Assembly (NCBI RefSeq): GCF_029624655.1
Contig: NZ_JARRSA010000018.1
Location: forward strand, 1 to 64,000
Source of the DNA: Roseicyclus salinarum
Lineage (GTDB): Bacteria > Pseudomonadota > Alphaproteobacteria > Rhodobacterales > Rhodobacteraceae
Direction of reading: 5' to 3'
DNA: 64,000 nt
The notes beneath the pieces were generated by a model, which had not been told where the DNA came from, did not search any database, and saw nothing but the letters and a program-made list of their open reading frames with translations. Positions 46,811-55,029 of the stretch are shown piece by piece. The translations under genes and the position numbers were made by a program. The stretch's first letter is position 1. The number at the start of each line of letters is the position of its first letter.

Positions 46811-47294
46811 TTTCATCGGCAAGAGGCAGCCCGCCAAGGCGGCGCCGCCAAGCGCGCAAGCCCCGATGAAGTCGTCCTCCGGCAATGCCGCAACCTCCGA
46901 ATTCCGATCGCGCCGCGACGCGCGCGCCATGGTCTCTGACCGTATCTCCGATCGCGTAGGGGCGGGCGCCTTGAAGGGGCACGATGGCCGCGAAAAGGAG
47001 AGTCGCAGCCCGTCCCGAATGCCGTCCCGCAAGGTCAGAAAGCGACATCGGAGCCGGTCGGCAACTGCACGTCCATGGCCCATCCAAGGGCCCGCGTGAC
47101 CAAATGCTTCAAGTCGCGGCCTTGGGTGAGGTGCTTTCAAGGCACTGATTAAAAACGCTTAAGCAATTCCGGGCATCGTGCCCGACGCTCCTATTCAAAC
47201 CGCTTTGATCTTGTAGGTTGCACCATCGGGCCATGCTTGTTTTACTACGGTGAAAGCTGAAGACGACATTCGGCGCTACATCAGGGAGTGGCTT
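46811..47294. other. Interval between tRNA-Leu and the ABC operon
   Basis: No gene is supported. The AT-richest part is 47100-47240. A perfect dyad CGGGCA-TCG-TGCCCG lies at 47170-47184 and an inverted TTCATCGG / CCGATGAA pair flanks 46812-46870. These could be regulatory for the operon or end structures for the tRNA. Confidence 0.5.
47170..47184. promoter_or_regulatory. Perfect 6-bp dyad CGGGCA-TCG-TGCCCG upstream of the ABC operon
   Basis: A tight inverted repeat about 110 bases upstream of the operon's first codon. It may be a regulator site or a leader hairpin. Picked by eye. Confidence 0.35.
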
Positions 47295-48392
47295 TTGGCC
47301 CTAGATACCGACAGCGCGTTCGTCGCGTTCGACCGCGTGCAGAAAAGTTACGATGGCGAAACGCTCGTCGTGAAGGATCTCAACCTGGCCATCGGCAGGG
47401 GCGAGTTTCTAACGATGCTGGGGCCGTCGGGTTCCGGCAAGACGACCTGCCTGATGATGCTCGCAGGGTTCGAGACCGCGACCCACGGCGAGATCACTCT
47501 CGGCGGCAAGCCGATCAACAACATCCCGCCCCACAAGCGCGGCATCGGCATGGTGTTCCAGAACTACGCGCTCTTTCCGCACATGACCGTGGCCGAGAAC
47601 CTGTCGTTCCCGCTCGAGGTGCGCGGAATGGGCAAGTCGGACCGCGAGGCCAAGGTCAAGCGCGCCCTCGACATGGTGCAGATGGGCGAGTTTGGCGGGC
47701 GGCGCCCCGCGCAGCTTTCGGGCGGCCAGCAGCAGCGGATCGCTTTGGCCCGCGCGCTGGTGTTCGAGCCCGAGCTGGTCCTGATGGACGAGCCGCTCGG
47801 CGCGCTCGACAAGCAGCTGCGCGAGCACATGCAGTTCGAGATCACGAACCTCGCCCACCGTCTCGGGATCACGACGGTCTACGTCACCCACGACCAGACC
47901 GAGGCGTTGACGATGTCGGACCGGGTCGCCGTGTTCGACGACGGCCGCATCCAGCAACTCGACGCGCCCGACAAGCTCTACGAAGAGCCGCAGAACAGTT
48001 TCGTCGCCCAGTTCATCGGCGAGAACAACACGCTGCACGGCACGATCAGCAAGATCGAGAACGGCGTCGCCGAGGTCACGCTCGACGGCGGCGAGGTCAT
48101 CGACGCGCTGCCCGTCAACGTCGGCCAGGTCGGCGAACGGACGCTTGTGTCGATCCGGCCCGAGCGCGTCGAATACAACAAGGAGCGCCTTGCGCCCGAA
48201 GCCCACACGATCAAGGCCGAAGTGGCCGAGTTCATCTACATGGGCGACATCTACCGGACGCGCCTGCGGGTCGCGGGACGGGACGATTTCATCATGAAGA
48301 CACGCAACGCCCCCGATCAGCGCCGCCTCAAGCCGGGCGAGCAGATCGAGATCGGCTGGCGTCCTCAGGATTGTCGGGCGCTCGACGCCTGA
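47295..48392 (+). CDS. PotA-like ABC transporter ATP-binding protein
   Basis: A 365-residue import ATPase: Walker A GPSGSGKTT, Q-loop FQNYALFPH, signature LSGGQQQRIALARA, Walker B VLMDEPLGALD, H-loop VTHDQTEALT, and a C-terminal TOBE domain. It heads an operon with a PotD-like protein and two permeases, so polyamine or related substrate uptake is likely. TTG 47295 is preceded by AGGGAG seven bases away and gives the expected short N-terminus; a GTG at 47250 is in frame but lacks a ribosome site. Confidence 0.9.
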   Translation: MALDTDSAFVAFDRVQKSYDGETLVVKDLNLAIGRGEFLTMLGPSGSGKTTCLMMLAGFETATHGEITLGGKPINNIPPHKRGIGMVFQNYALFPHMTVAENLSFPLEVRGMGKSDREAKVKRALDMVQMGEFGGRRPAQLSGGQQQRIALARALVFEPELVLMDEPLGALDKQLREHMQFEITNLAHRLGITTVYVTHDQTEALTMSDRVAVFDDGRIQQLDAPDKLYEEPQNSFVAQFIGENNTLHGTISKIENGVAEVTLDGGEVIDALPVNVGQVGERTLVSIRPERVEYNKERLAPEAHTIKAEVAEFIYMGDIYRTRLRVAGRDDFIMKTRNAPDQRRLKPGEQIEIGWRPQDCRALDA

Positions 48393-48519
48393 CAAGCGAA
48401 TGGCCGGACGACCGCGCGCTTCACGGACGGACGCTGCGGAGGCCCAATAGCAATAACAACGACTCACAAGAAGAACGGAACGTGACAATCCGACGTCCAA
48501 CCACAAGGAGCAAGAAAAC

Positions 48520-49632
48520 ATGAAACTCAAGAGCTTGATGCTTTTGACCACCGGCGCGGCCCTCGCGGCCCCGGCAGCGATCGCCCAGGACATGGTCGAC
48601 GAACTGACCATGGTCAGCTGGGGCGGCGCCTACCAGACCAGCCAGATCCGCGCCTATGCCGAACCCTACATCGAGATGAACCCCGAGGTCAGCATCGTCT
48701 GGGACGAAAGCTCGGCCGAAGCCGTCGCGCGTCTGCGTGCGATGAACGAGGCGGGCAACGTCACCTGGGATCTCGTCGACGTGGTGGCCTCCGACGCCAT
48801 CCGTCTGTGCGACGAGGGCCTCGCGATGGAAGTCGATCACGACGAGATCCTCGCCCCGGCGCCCGACGGCACCCCGGCGTCGGACGACTTCGGCGACCTC
48901 ATCGTGTCGGACTGCTTCATCCCGCAGATCGTCTATTCGACCACCGTCGGCTACCGCACGGACGTGGCCGAGTGGGACGGCGCGACGCCGGAGAACATCT
49001 GCGCGATCTTCGACACCGAGACCTTCCCTGGCCAGCGTTCGCTTGAGCGCCGCCCGATCGGCAACCTGGAATGGGCGCTGCTCTGCGACGGCGTCGCGAT
49101 GGAAGACGTCTACGACGTGCTCGAGACCGAGGAAGGCATCGAACAGGCCTTCGCCAAGCTCGACACCATCAAGGACGACACGATCTGGTGGACCGCCGGC
49201 GCCGACACGCCGCAGCTTCTCGCCGATGGCGAGGTCGTCATGGGCTCCACCTACAACGGCCGCCTGTTCTCGCTCATCGAAGAGCAGGACCAGCCGGTGG
49301 CGATGCTCTGGGACGCACAGGTCTTCGACCTTGACGGCTGGATCATCCCCGAGGGTCTGCCCGAGGACCGTCTGGCGCGCGTCATGGACTTCCTGATGTT
49401 CGCCACGGACACGCAGCGTCTGGCCGACCAGGCGCAGTACATCTCCTACGGCCCGGCTCGCGCATCTTCCGCGCCGCTCGTCTCGACCCATGCCGACCTC
49501 GGCATCGATATGGCGCCGCACATGCCGACCGACCCGGCGAACGCCGAGCGGACCATCCTGTTCAACTACGAATGGTGGGCCGATTACCGCGACGACCTGG
49601 ACGCACGTTTCCAGGCATGGCTCGCGCAGTAA
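48520..49632 (+). CDS. PotD-like extracellular solute-binding protein
   Basis: A 370-residue periplasmic binding protein. Signal peptide MKLKSLMLLTTGAALAAPAAIAQ precedes DELTMVSWGGAYQTSQ, the usual start of the PotD/PotF-like family. Acidic clefts and Trp-rich segments (WWTAGADT, WWADYRDD) fit binding of a cationic ligand. It delivers substrate to the operon's permeases. A ribosome site AAGGAG lies upstream of ATG 48520. Confidence 0.92.
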   Translation: MKLKSLMLLTTGAALAAPAAIAQDMVDELTMVSWGGAYQTSQIRAYAEPYIEMNPEVSIVWDESSAEAVARLRAMNEAGNVTWDLVDVVASDAIRLCDEGLAMEVDHDEILAPAPDGTPASDDFGDLIVSDCFIPQIVYSTTVGYRTDVAEWDGATPENICAIFDTETFPGQRSLERRPIGNLEWALLCDGVAMEDVYDVLETEEGIEQAFAKLDTIKDDTIWWTAGADTPQLLADGEVVMGSTYNGRLFSLIEEQDQPVAMLWDAQVFDLDGWIIPEGLPEDRLARVMDFLMFATDTQRLADQAQYISYGPARASSAPLVSTHADLGIDMAPHMPTDPANAERTILFNYEWWADYRDDLDARFQAWLAQ

Positions 49633-49650
49633 GCCGACCTGACGGTCATT

Positions 49651-49676
49651 CCCGGGGCGGCGCGTCCGCCCCGGGG
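49651..49676. other. GC hairpin after the solute-binding protein gene
   Basis: CCCGGGGCGG and CCGCCCCGGG form a perfect 10-bp stem with a 5-base loop, 20 bases past the stop. There is no U-run, so it may be a processing or stability hairpin that keeps the binding protein's mRNA segment abundant relative to the permeases. Confidence 0.5.
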
Positions 49677-49898
49677 ACATCCAGCCTGTCCGTGAGCCCG
49701 CCCGTGCCGGCGGCCTGACGCAGAGACTGGCACACAGCACACACGGCGAAGGGACCAATTCATGCCGAAGGCCGACCGGATCGTGAACGCAAGGGTCACA
49801 GGTCCCGAAACCTGCAGGGAACCGGTCCGCGCGGCGCGCTGCGCCGCGGTGGCGCGTTCCGCCCTCGGCGTCCAATTCACTCTTGCGGAGGGCGTGTG

Positions 49899-50186
49899 AT
49901 GCCCAAGGGCTACATCATCGGACAGATCACCGTCACGGATCCCGAGGGCTATCCCGAATACGTCCGTCGCGACACGCCGATCCTTGAATCCCACGGCGCG
50001 CGCTTCGTGATCCGGGGCGGGCGTTCCGTGGTCAAGGAAGGCACGGCCGGCGACCGGCACGTCGTCATCGAATTCCCCAGCTACGAGGCCGCGCTCGCGG
50101 CATACGACGATCCCGACTACCAGGAGGTCGCCGACATCCGCCGCCGCTGCGCCGAAAGCACCATCATCATTGTCGAGGGCGTGTGA
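49899..50186 (+). CDS. DUF1330 family protein
   Basis: A 95-residue ferredoxin-like alpha/beta-barrel protein. GYIIGQITVTDPEGYPEYV, GARFVIRGGRSVVKEG and IEFPSYEAALAAYDDPDYQEV are the DUF1330 signature. No reaction is established. It lies inside the ABC operon between the binding protein and permease 1, 1 base before the permease start, so it may act on the imported compound. ATG 49899. Confidence 0.9.
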   Translation: MPKGYIIGQITVTDPEGYPEYVRRDTPILESHGARFVIRGGRSVVKEGTAGDRHVVIEFPSYEAALAAYDDPDYQEVADIRRRCAESTIIIVEGV

Positions 50187-50187
50187 C

Positions 50188-51873
50188 ATGGCAGACGCGA
50201 CAGCCGGGAACCTGAGCCAGGACGCCGCCCGCTCGCGCCGCGAGGAAGCGGAGCACACGGGCCCGATGCTCGCGGCGGACGGCCGGCCACTGAAGGCCAG
50301 CCTCAACCGCGCGCTCCGGGCGCAGAAACTGCGGGCGTTGGCGCTGATCTCGCCACTCCTTCTGTTCATCGTGATCACCTTCGTGGCGCCGATCGTGGAC
50401 ATGCTGTTCCGCTCGGTGGAGAACCAGATCGTCAGCGAGACGCTGCCGCGCACGGTCATCGCGCTGCAGGACTGGGACGCCGAGGACCTGCCCTCGGACG
50501 ACACCTACGCCGCTTTCGCCTACGACCTGATGGAGGCCTCCGAAAAGCGCATCCACACGCGCCTCGGATCGCGCCTGAACTACGAGACGACCGGCATCTC
50601 CTCGATGTTCCGCCGCTCCGGGCGCGGCATCGACGACGTGGGCGAGACCTACGCGGACCAGTTCATCGACCTCAACGAAGCCTGGGAAGACCCCGAAGCC
50701 TGGGCCGCGCTGATGGCCGATCCCGACTGGATCGCCGAGGGGCAGGCCTGGGTCGATGCGGATGACGACGATCTGCCCCAGCCGCGGTTCGAGCTGGCGC
50801 CGGGCATCGCCGACATGCTGCCCGAGACCGCCGACGCCTACCGCTCCTTCGCACGGACGATCCAGACCGAGGACCAGGACAGCCCGCTGGCCGAAGAGCC
50901 GTGGAACACGGTCTACCTTGCGCTCTACCGCGACCTTGCGGGCGGGGCGGACGTGTCGGGCTACAATGGCCCGCGCGCCGGACTGCTGACCGAAGCCGCC
51001 GGCGCCGTCGGCACCTTCGAGACGGTCGATCTTCGCGCGGTCTTCGAGGACATGGACGAGGGCTGGGTCCAGATGCCGGTCTGGGCCACGATCGAGGCCT
51101 TCTCGGATCCCTACACGGCCGGCTATTTCCTGTCCGCCATCGACCTGCAGCTGACGCCCGAGGGCATCGAGGCGCAGCCCGAGGACCAGCGCATCTACAT
51201 GCTCCTGTTCCAGCGCACGATCTTCATGTCGATGACGATCACCATCAGCTGCATCCTGTTGGGCTACCCGATCGCCTTCCTGCTGTCGAACCTGCCGCTG
51301 AGGACGTCGAACCTGCTTCTGATCCTCGTGCTGCTGCCGTTCTGGACGTCGCTCCTCGTGCGGACGAGCGCGTGGAAGGTGCTGCTGCAGAACCAGGGCG
51401 TGATCAACGACACGCTTGTGTGGATCGGCCTCGTGGCCGACGACAACAGGCTTGCGCTGATCAACAACCAGACCGGCACGATCATCGCGATGACGCATAT
51501 CCTGCTGCCGTTCATGATCCTGCCGCTCTACTCGGTGATGAAGACGATCCCGCCCGCCTATGTCCGCGCGGCCAGGTCGCTGGGCGCAACGCAGTGGACG
51601 GCGTTCTGGAGGGTCTATTTCCCGAACTCGGTGCCGGGCATCGGTGCGGGTTCGATCCTCGTGTTCATCCTGTCGATCGGCTACTACATCACGCCCGAGC
51701 TCGTGGGCGGCCGCACCGGCACTTTCATCTCGAACCGCATCGCGTTCCATATCTCGGAAAGCCTGAACTGGGGCCTCGCGGCCGCTCTGGGCTCGATCCT
51801 TCTGGCGCTCGTGCTGGTTCTCTACTGGCTCTACGACCGGATGGTCGGCATCGACAACGTGAAGTTGGGGTAA
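50188..51873 (+). CDS. PotB-like ABC permease with large periplasmic insertion
   Basis: A 561-residue permease. The usual MetI-type helices and EAA loop (VRAARSLGATQWTAFWRVYFPNSVPGI) are in the last 230 residues. Between helix 1 (about 50-72) and helix 2 (about 338-366) lies a strongly acidic insertion of about 250 residues. Standard PotB proteins are about 275-300 residues. The ATG 50188 start follows the DUF1330 stop by one base. Partner of the next permease. Confidence 0.92.
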   Translation: MADATAGNLSQDAARSRREEAEHTGPMLAADGRPLKASLNRALRAQKLRALALISPLLLFIVITFVAPIVDMLFRSVENQIVSETLPRTVIALQDWDAEDLPSDDTYAAFAYDLMEASEKRIHTRLGSRLNYETTGISSMFRRSGRGIDDVGETYADQFIDLNEAWEDPEAWAALMADPDWIAEGQAWVDADDDDLPQPRFELAPGIADMLPETADAYRSFARTIQTEDQDSPLAEEPWNTVYLALYRDLAGGADVSGYNGPRAGLLTEAAGAVGTFETVDLRAVFEDMDEGWVQMPVWATIEAFSDPYTAGYFLSAIDLQLTPEGIEAQPEDQRIYMLLFQRTIFMSMTITISCILLGYPIAFLLSNLPLRTSNLLLILVLLPFWTSLLVRTSAWKVLLQNQGVINDTLVWIGLVADDNRLALINNQTGTIIAMTHILLPFMILPLYSVMKTIPPAYVRAARSLGATQWTAFWRVYFPNSVPGIGAGSILVFILSIGYYITPELVGGRTGTFISNRIAFHISESLNWGLAAALGSILLALVLVLYWLYDRMVGIDNVKLG

Positions 51874-51878
51874 GGCAC

Positions 51879-52895
51879 ATGGATCACAAGCTTCCCCCGT
51901 ACGCATCGACAGGTCACAAGATCTGGTATTACAGCTTCCGCGTGATCTGCGGCCTGATCTTCTTCTTCCTGATCGCGCCGATCCTGATCATCATCCCGCT
52001 GAGCTTCAACGCCCAGGATTTCTTCACCTTCACGCCCGAGATGCTGCGTCTCGATCCTGAGGGCTACTCGCTCCAGCACTACCAGGAGTTCTTCGGCCAG
52101 GAGGGCAACCCGTGGCTCGGCCTCGGGGTGGGGGCGGCGCTGGGCGCGGCCTTCGCGGCGGTGATCTGGTTCGTGAAGGAAGAGCGCAACATCTTCATCC
52201 CGATCTTCGTGGGCGCCGTGCTCGGCATGATCGTCGGCAAGCTCTGGGGCGTCGAGGGCGCGGAGTGGATGACGCCGCTCAAGAACTCGCTGATGATCGC
52301 CCCGGTGGCCACGCTCATGGCGGTCTCGCTCGGGACGCTGGCCGCCATCGGCCTCAGCCAGAGCCATGTGCCCTTCAAGGGCGCGATCATGGCCATCCTG
52401 ATCTCGCCGATGATCGTGCCGCTGATCATCTCGGCGGCAGGGATGTATTTCTTCTATTCCCGCATCGGCTTGCAGGGCACCTACTGGGGCGTCGTGCTCA
52501 GCCATGCCGCGCTGGGCATTCCCTTCGTCATCATCACGGTGACGGCGACGCTGGTGGGCTTCGACCGGTCGCTGACGCGGGCCTCGGCCTCGCTGGGGGC
52601 GAACCCCGTCACGACGTTCTTCCGCATCCAGATGCCGCTCATTCTGCCGGGCGTGATCTCGGGCGGGCTGTTCGCCTTCATCACCTCCTTCGACGAGGTC
52701 GTGGTGGTGCTGTTCGTGGGCTCGGCCGGTCAGCAGACCTTGCCGTGGCAGATGTTCACGGGCCTGCGCGAGCAGATCAGCCCGACCATCCTCGCGGCCG
52801 CGACGATCCTCGTGTCGATCTCGATCCTGCTGCTCACGGCGGTCGAACTGCTGCGCCGGCGGTCCGAAAAGTTGCGGGGGATGTCACCCGGCTGA
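51879..52895 (+). CDS. PotC-like ABC permease with extra helix pair
   Basis: A 338-residue permease: helix 1 (about 18-40), then two extra predicted helices (about 79-99 and 104-122) before the MetI-type core, which has the EAA loop SLTRASASLGANPVTTFFRIQMPLILPGV. Standard PotC proteins are about 260-290 residues. It starts 5 bases after permease 1. Confidence 0.92.
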   Translation: MDHKLPPYASTGHKIWYYSFRVICGLIFFFLIAPILIIIPLSFNAQDFFTFTPEMLRLDPEGYSLQHYQEFFGQEGNPWLGLGVGAALGAAFAAVIWFVKEERNIFIPIFVGAVLGMIVGKLWGVEGAEWMTPLKNSLMIAPVATLMAVSLGTLAAIGLSQSHVPFKGAIMAILISPMIVPLIISAAGMYFFYSRIGLQGTYWGVVLSHAALGIPFVIITVTATLVGFDRSLTRASASLGANPVTTFFRIQMPLILPGVISGGLFAFITSFDEVVVVLFVGSAGQQTLPWQMFTGLREQISPTILAAATILVSISILLLTAVELLRRRSEKLRGMSPG

Positions 52896-52897
52896 CC

Positions 52898-52918
52898 GGC
52901 CTTTGGCACCAAAAGGCC
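52898..52918 (+). terminator. Hairpin at the end of the ABC operon
   Basis: GGCCTTT and AAAGGCC form a perfect 7-bp stem with a 7-base loop, 2 bases after the last permease stop. The U-run is short, so termination may be partial. Confidence 0.5.
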
Positions 52919-52955
52919 CCACGAAGGCGCCGGATTTACCCAAAAGCAATGCCAA

Positions 52956-52990
52956 GCGTGGCCCCGTCAGCGTTCCAGCCGGGGCCACGC
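52956..52990 (+). promoter_or_regulatory. Hairpin overlapping the translation start of Hint gene 2
   Basis: GCGTGGCCCC (52956-52965) and GGGGCCACGC (52981-52990) pair perfectly over 10 bp with a 15-base loop and end 4 bases before the ATG. Any ribosome site for the Hint gene would be inside the 3' arm, so the fold should restrict translation, or it is a terminator of the pot-like operon. Confidence 0.5.
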
Positions 52991-52994
52991 CGCC

Positions 52995-54083
52995 ATGTCC
53001 TACAGGATCTTCGTCCTCCACGAGGACGCCATCACCGTCGATGGCGCGGGGCAGGGCGCCATTCCGAAATCCGCCGCCCGCAGCGGCCAGAGCGCCGCGA
53101 GTTCCCAGAGAACCCAGGGCGCCGAGACCCTCGACGGCCGTTCGCAGGGTGACGGAAGCCATCTCGTCGGCGCGACCATCACGCTTCGGGCCGGGGCGTG
53201 GCAGGGCATCGCGATCGACGACAACGATCCGACATTCGCGGACAACGACGGCAGCCAGCGGCTGGCCGAGGACACCGACTTCGGGGGCGAGACCTTCAGC
53301 GCGGGCACGCGGGTGGAGGCCGAGTATTCCCTGACCGTCACCGACGGCACCGACACCTGGACCGCCGTCGCCTTCAACCTGCACAACTCCTCGCCGCAAT
53401 ACGCGATGGTCGAGGGCCTCGCCTTCGTCGGCGGTCCGGGCGGCTTCCCCCCGGTCGGCGTGCCCCTTACCGTCACGGCGGCGCAGGAGGGCCCGGAGCA
53501 CGCCGCCGACACCTTCGCGGCGCCGATGTGCTTCGTGGCCGGAACCCGCATCGCCGTGCCCGGCGGCGAGGTCCCGGTCGAGACGCTGCGGCCGGGCGAC
53601 ATGGTGCTGACCCGCGAGGCCGGCGCGCAGCCACTGCGCTGGATCGGGCAACGGACGGTCGCCGCGGAGGGCCGCTTCGCGCCGGTCGAGTTCGCGCCCG
53701 GCACCGTCGGCAATCGCTCCGCGTTGCGTCTGTCCCGGCAGCATCGGCTCCGCCATTCCGGCTGGCGGGCCGAGCTGTACTTCGGCGAGGATTCGGTCCT
53801 GATCCCGGCGGCCCATTTCGTCGACGGCACGCGGGTGCGCATCGTGGAGGGTGGTCTCGTCACCTATGTGCACCTGATGTTCGATCGCCACCGGATCGTC
53901 TTCGCCGAGGGCGCGGAGGCCGAGAGCTTCCACGCCACGGCGCGCAGTCTCGCGCTGGTTCCGCCCGCCGCGCGCGCGGAGCTTCTCGCGCTTTTCCCCG
54001 GGATCGCGGAGGGGCGCGCGACCGGTCCCCTGGCGCACCCCGCCCTCGGGCGGCGCGAAGCGCGGGCGCTTCTGGCGGGCTGA
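52995..54083 (+). CDS. Hint (hedgehog/intein) domain protein 2
   Basis: A 362-residue protein. The N-terminal half (to about residue 175) is a conserved Rhodobacterales module (SYRIFVLHEDAITVDG, SQGDGSHLVGATITL, GTRVEAEYSLTV). The Hint_2 domain starts at Cys179 (CFVAGTRIAV) with VPVETLRPGDMVLTR, QPLRWIGQRTV, LRLSRQHRLR and VHLMFDRHRIVFAEGAEAESF. The catalytic Cys is present, unlike Hint protein 1. Function is unknown; the role may be autoprocessing or protein attachment. Confidence 0.85.
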   Translation: MSYRIFVLHEDAITVDGAGQGAIPKSAARSGQSAASSQRTQGAETLDGRSQGDGSHLVGATITLRAGAWQGIAIDDNDPTFADNDGSQRLAEDTDFGGETFSAGTRVEAEYSLTVTDGTDTWTAVAFNLHNSSPQYAMVEGLAFVGGPGGFPPVGVPLTVTAAQEGPEHAADTFAAPMCFVAGTRIAVPGGEVPVETLRPGDMVLTREAGAQPLRWIGQRTVAAEGRFAPVEFAPGTVGNRSALRLSRQHRLRHSGWRAELYFGEDSVLIPAAHFVDGTRVRIVEGGLVTYVHLMFDRHRIVFAEGAEAESFHATARSLALVPPAARAELLALFPGIAEGRATGPLAHPALGRREARALLAG

Positions 54084-54087
54084 GCCC

Positions 54088-55020
54088 TCAGGGAAGAAGC
54101 GCGATCCAGAGCGTCGCGGTCAGCACCGAAAGCGCCGTCGCCACGAGGACGGAGGTCGCCGCGACGCGCCGCGCCACGCCATACATGTTGGCGAAGAGGT
54201 AGGAATTGATGCCGGGCGCCATGGCGGCGGTCACGACCGCCGAGCGCAGCTGGGCTTGCGTCAGGTCGGCGACGGTGGTGCCGAGGGTATAGGTGATCGC
54301 CGGCTGCAGAAGCAACGCGAGGGCGCAGATGAAGGCGACGATCCACAGGTCGCCCTCGGGCTTGTAGCGGTAGAGGATGCCGCCCAGCCCGAACAGCGCC
54401 GCCGGCAGCGCCGCCCGGATCATCAGGTCGAGCGCGTCCTGCACCACGCCGGGGATCGGCGCGCCCGACAGGTTCACGACGAAGCCCAGAAGCACCCCGA
54501 TCATCAGCGCGTTGCGGAACATCGCGCCCGCCACCAGCTTCAGGGTCGCCAGCCCCCTCAGACCGCCCGACTTCACGATCTCCATCGTGGTGATGCCCAG
54601 AAGGTAGCACCACGCCGCGTGCACCGCGATGATGGCGAAGTTCGCGTCGAGCGCGTCAGGCCCATAGGCCCTTTCGGTGATCGGCAGGCCCAGAAGGACG
54701 CTGTTGGCGAAGAGCGGCACGAAACCGATGGCCACGCAATCGGGCCATGGGCGCCCGAACAGGATGCGGGCCCCGAACATTCCGATGAAGAAATTTGTGG
54801 TGGACCCGGCGTAGAACGCCCCGAGCAGCGCGAGGTCGAACTCGGCCGCGAGGTCGAGGGTCGCGACGCCCGAGAACAGGAGGCAGGGGATCGCGAACTT
54901 CTGGGTGAAGACCATCAGCCCGTCGACGGCGCTGTCGGCGAAAAGCCCGCGCCAGACCGCGAGGTAGCCCGCCCCGATCAGCAGGAAGACCGGCGCGACG
55001 ACGCTGAGGATGCCGATCAT
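54088..55020 (-). CDS. AEC-family (auxin efflux carrier-like) transporter
   Basis: A 310-residue membrane protein of about ten helices: VVAPVFLLIGAGYLAVWRG, FAIPCLLFSGVATL, ALMIGVLLGFVVNLSGAPIP and AMAPGINSYLFANMYGVARRVA are the standard AEC segments. Family members transport malate, malonate or other organic acids. Substrate is not predictable here. The upstream gene (MBL fold) ends 9 bases away. Confidence 0.9.
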   Translation of the reverse strand: MIGILSVVAPVFLLIGAGYLAVWRGLFADSAVDGLMVFTQKFAIPCLLFSGVATLDLAAEFDLALLGAFYAGSTTNFFIGMFGARILFGRPWPDCVAIGFVPLFANSVLLGLPITERAYGPDALDANFAIIAVHAAWCYLLGITTMEIVKSGGLRGLATLKLVAGAMFRNALMIGVLLGFVVNLSGAPIPGVVQDALDLMIRAALPAALFGLGGILYRYKPEGDLWIVAFICALALLLQPAITYTLGTTVADLTQAQLRSAVVTAAMAPGINSYLFANMYGVARRVAATSVLVATALSVLTATLWIALLP

Positions 55021-55029
55021 CGCGCCGTG

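Noticed and set aside
46544-47140. Open frame running through tRNA-Leu
   Set aside because: It contains the translation of the tRNA itself (REDSNFHGCYPTATSTLR), a known false-gene signature.
47295-52895. A confident assignment of the ABC operon to spermidine or putrescine
   Set aside because: Domain types support a PotABCD-like importer, but the binding protein's ligand residues cannot be judged by eye, so no substrate or gene symbols were given.
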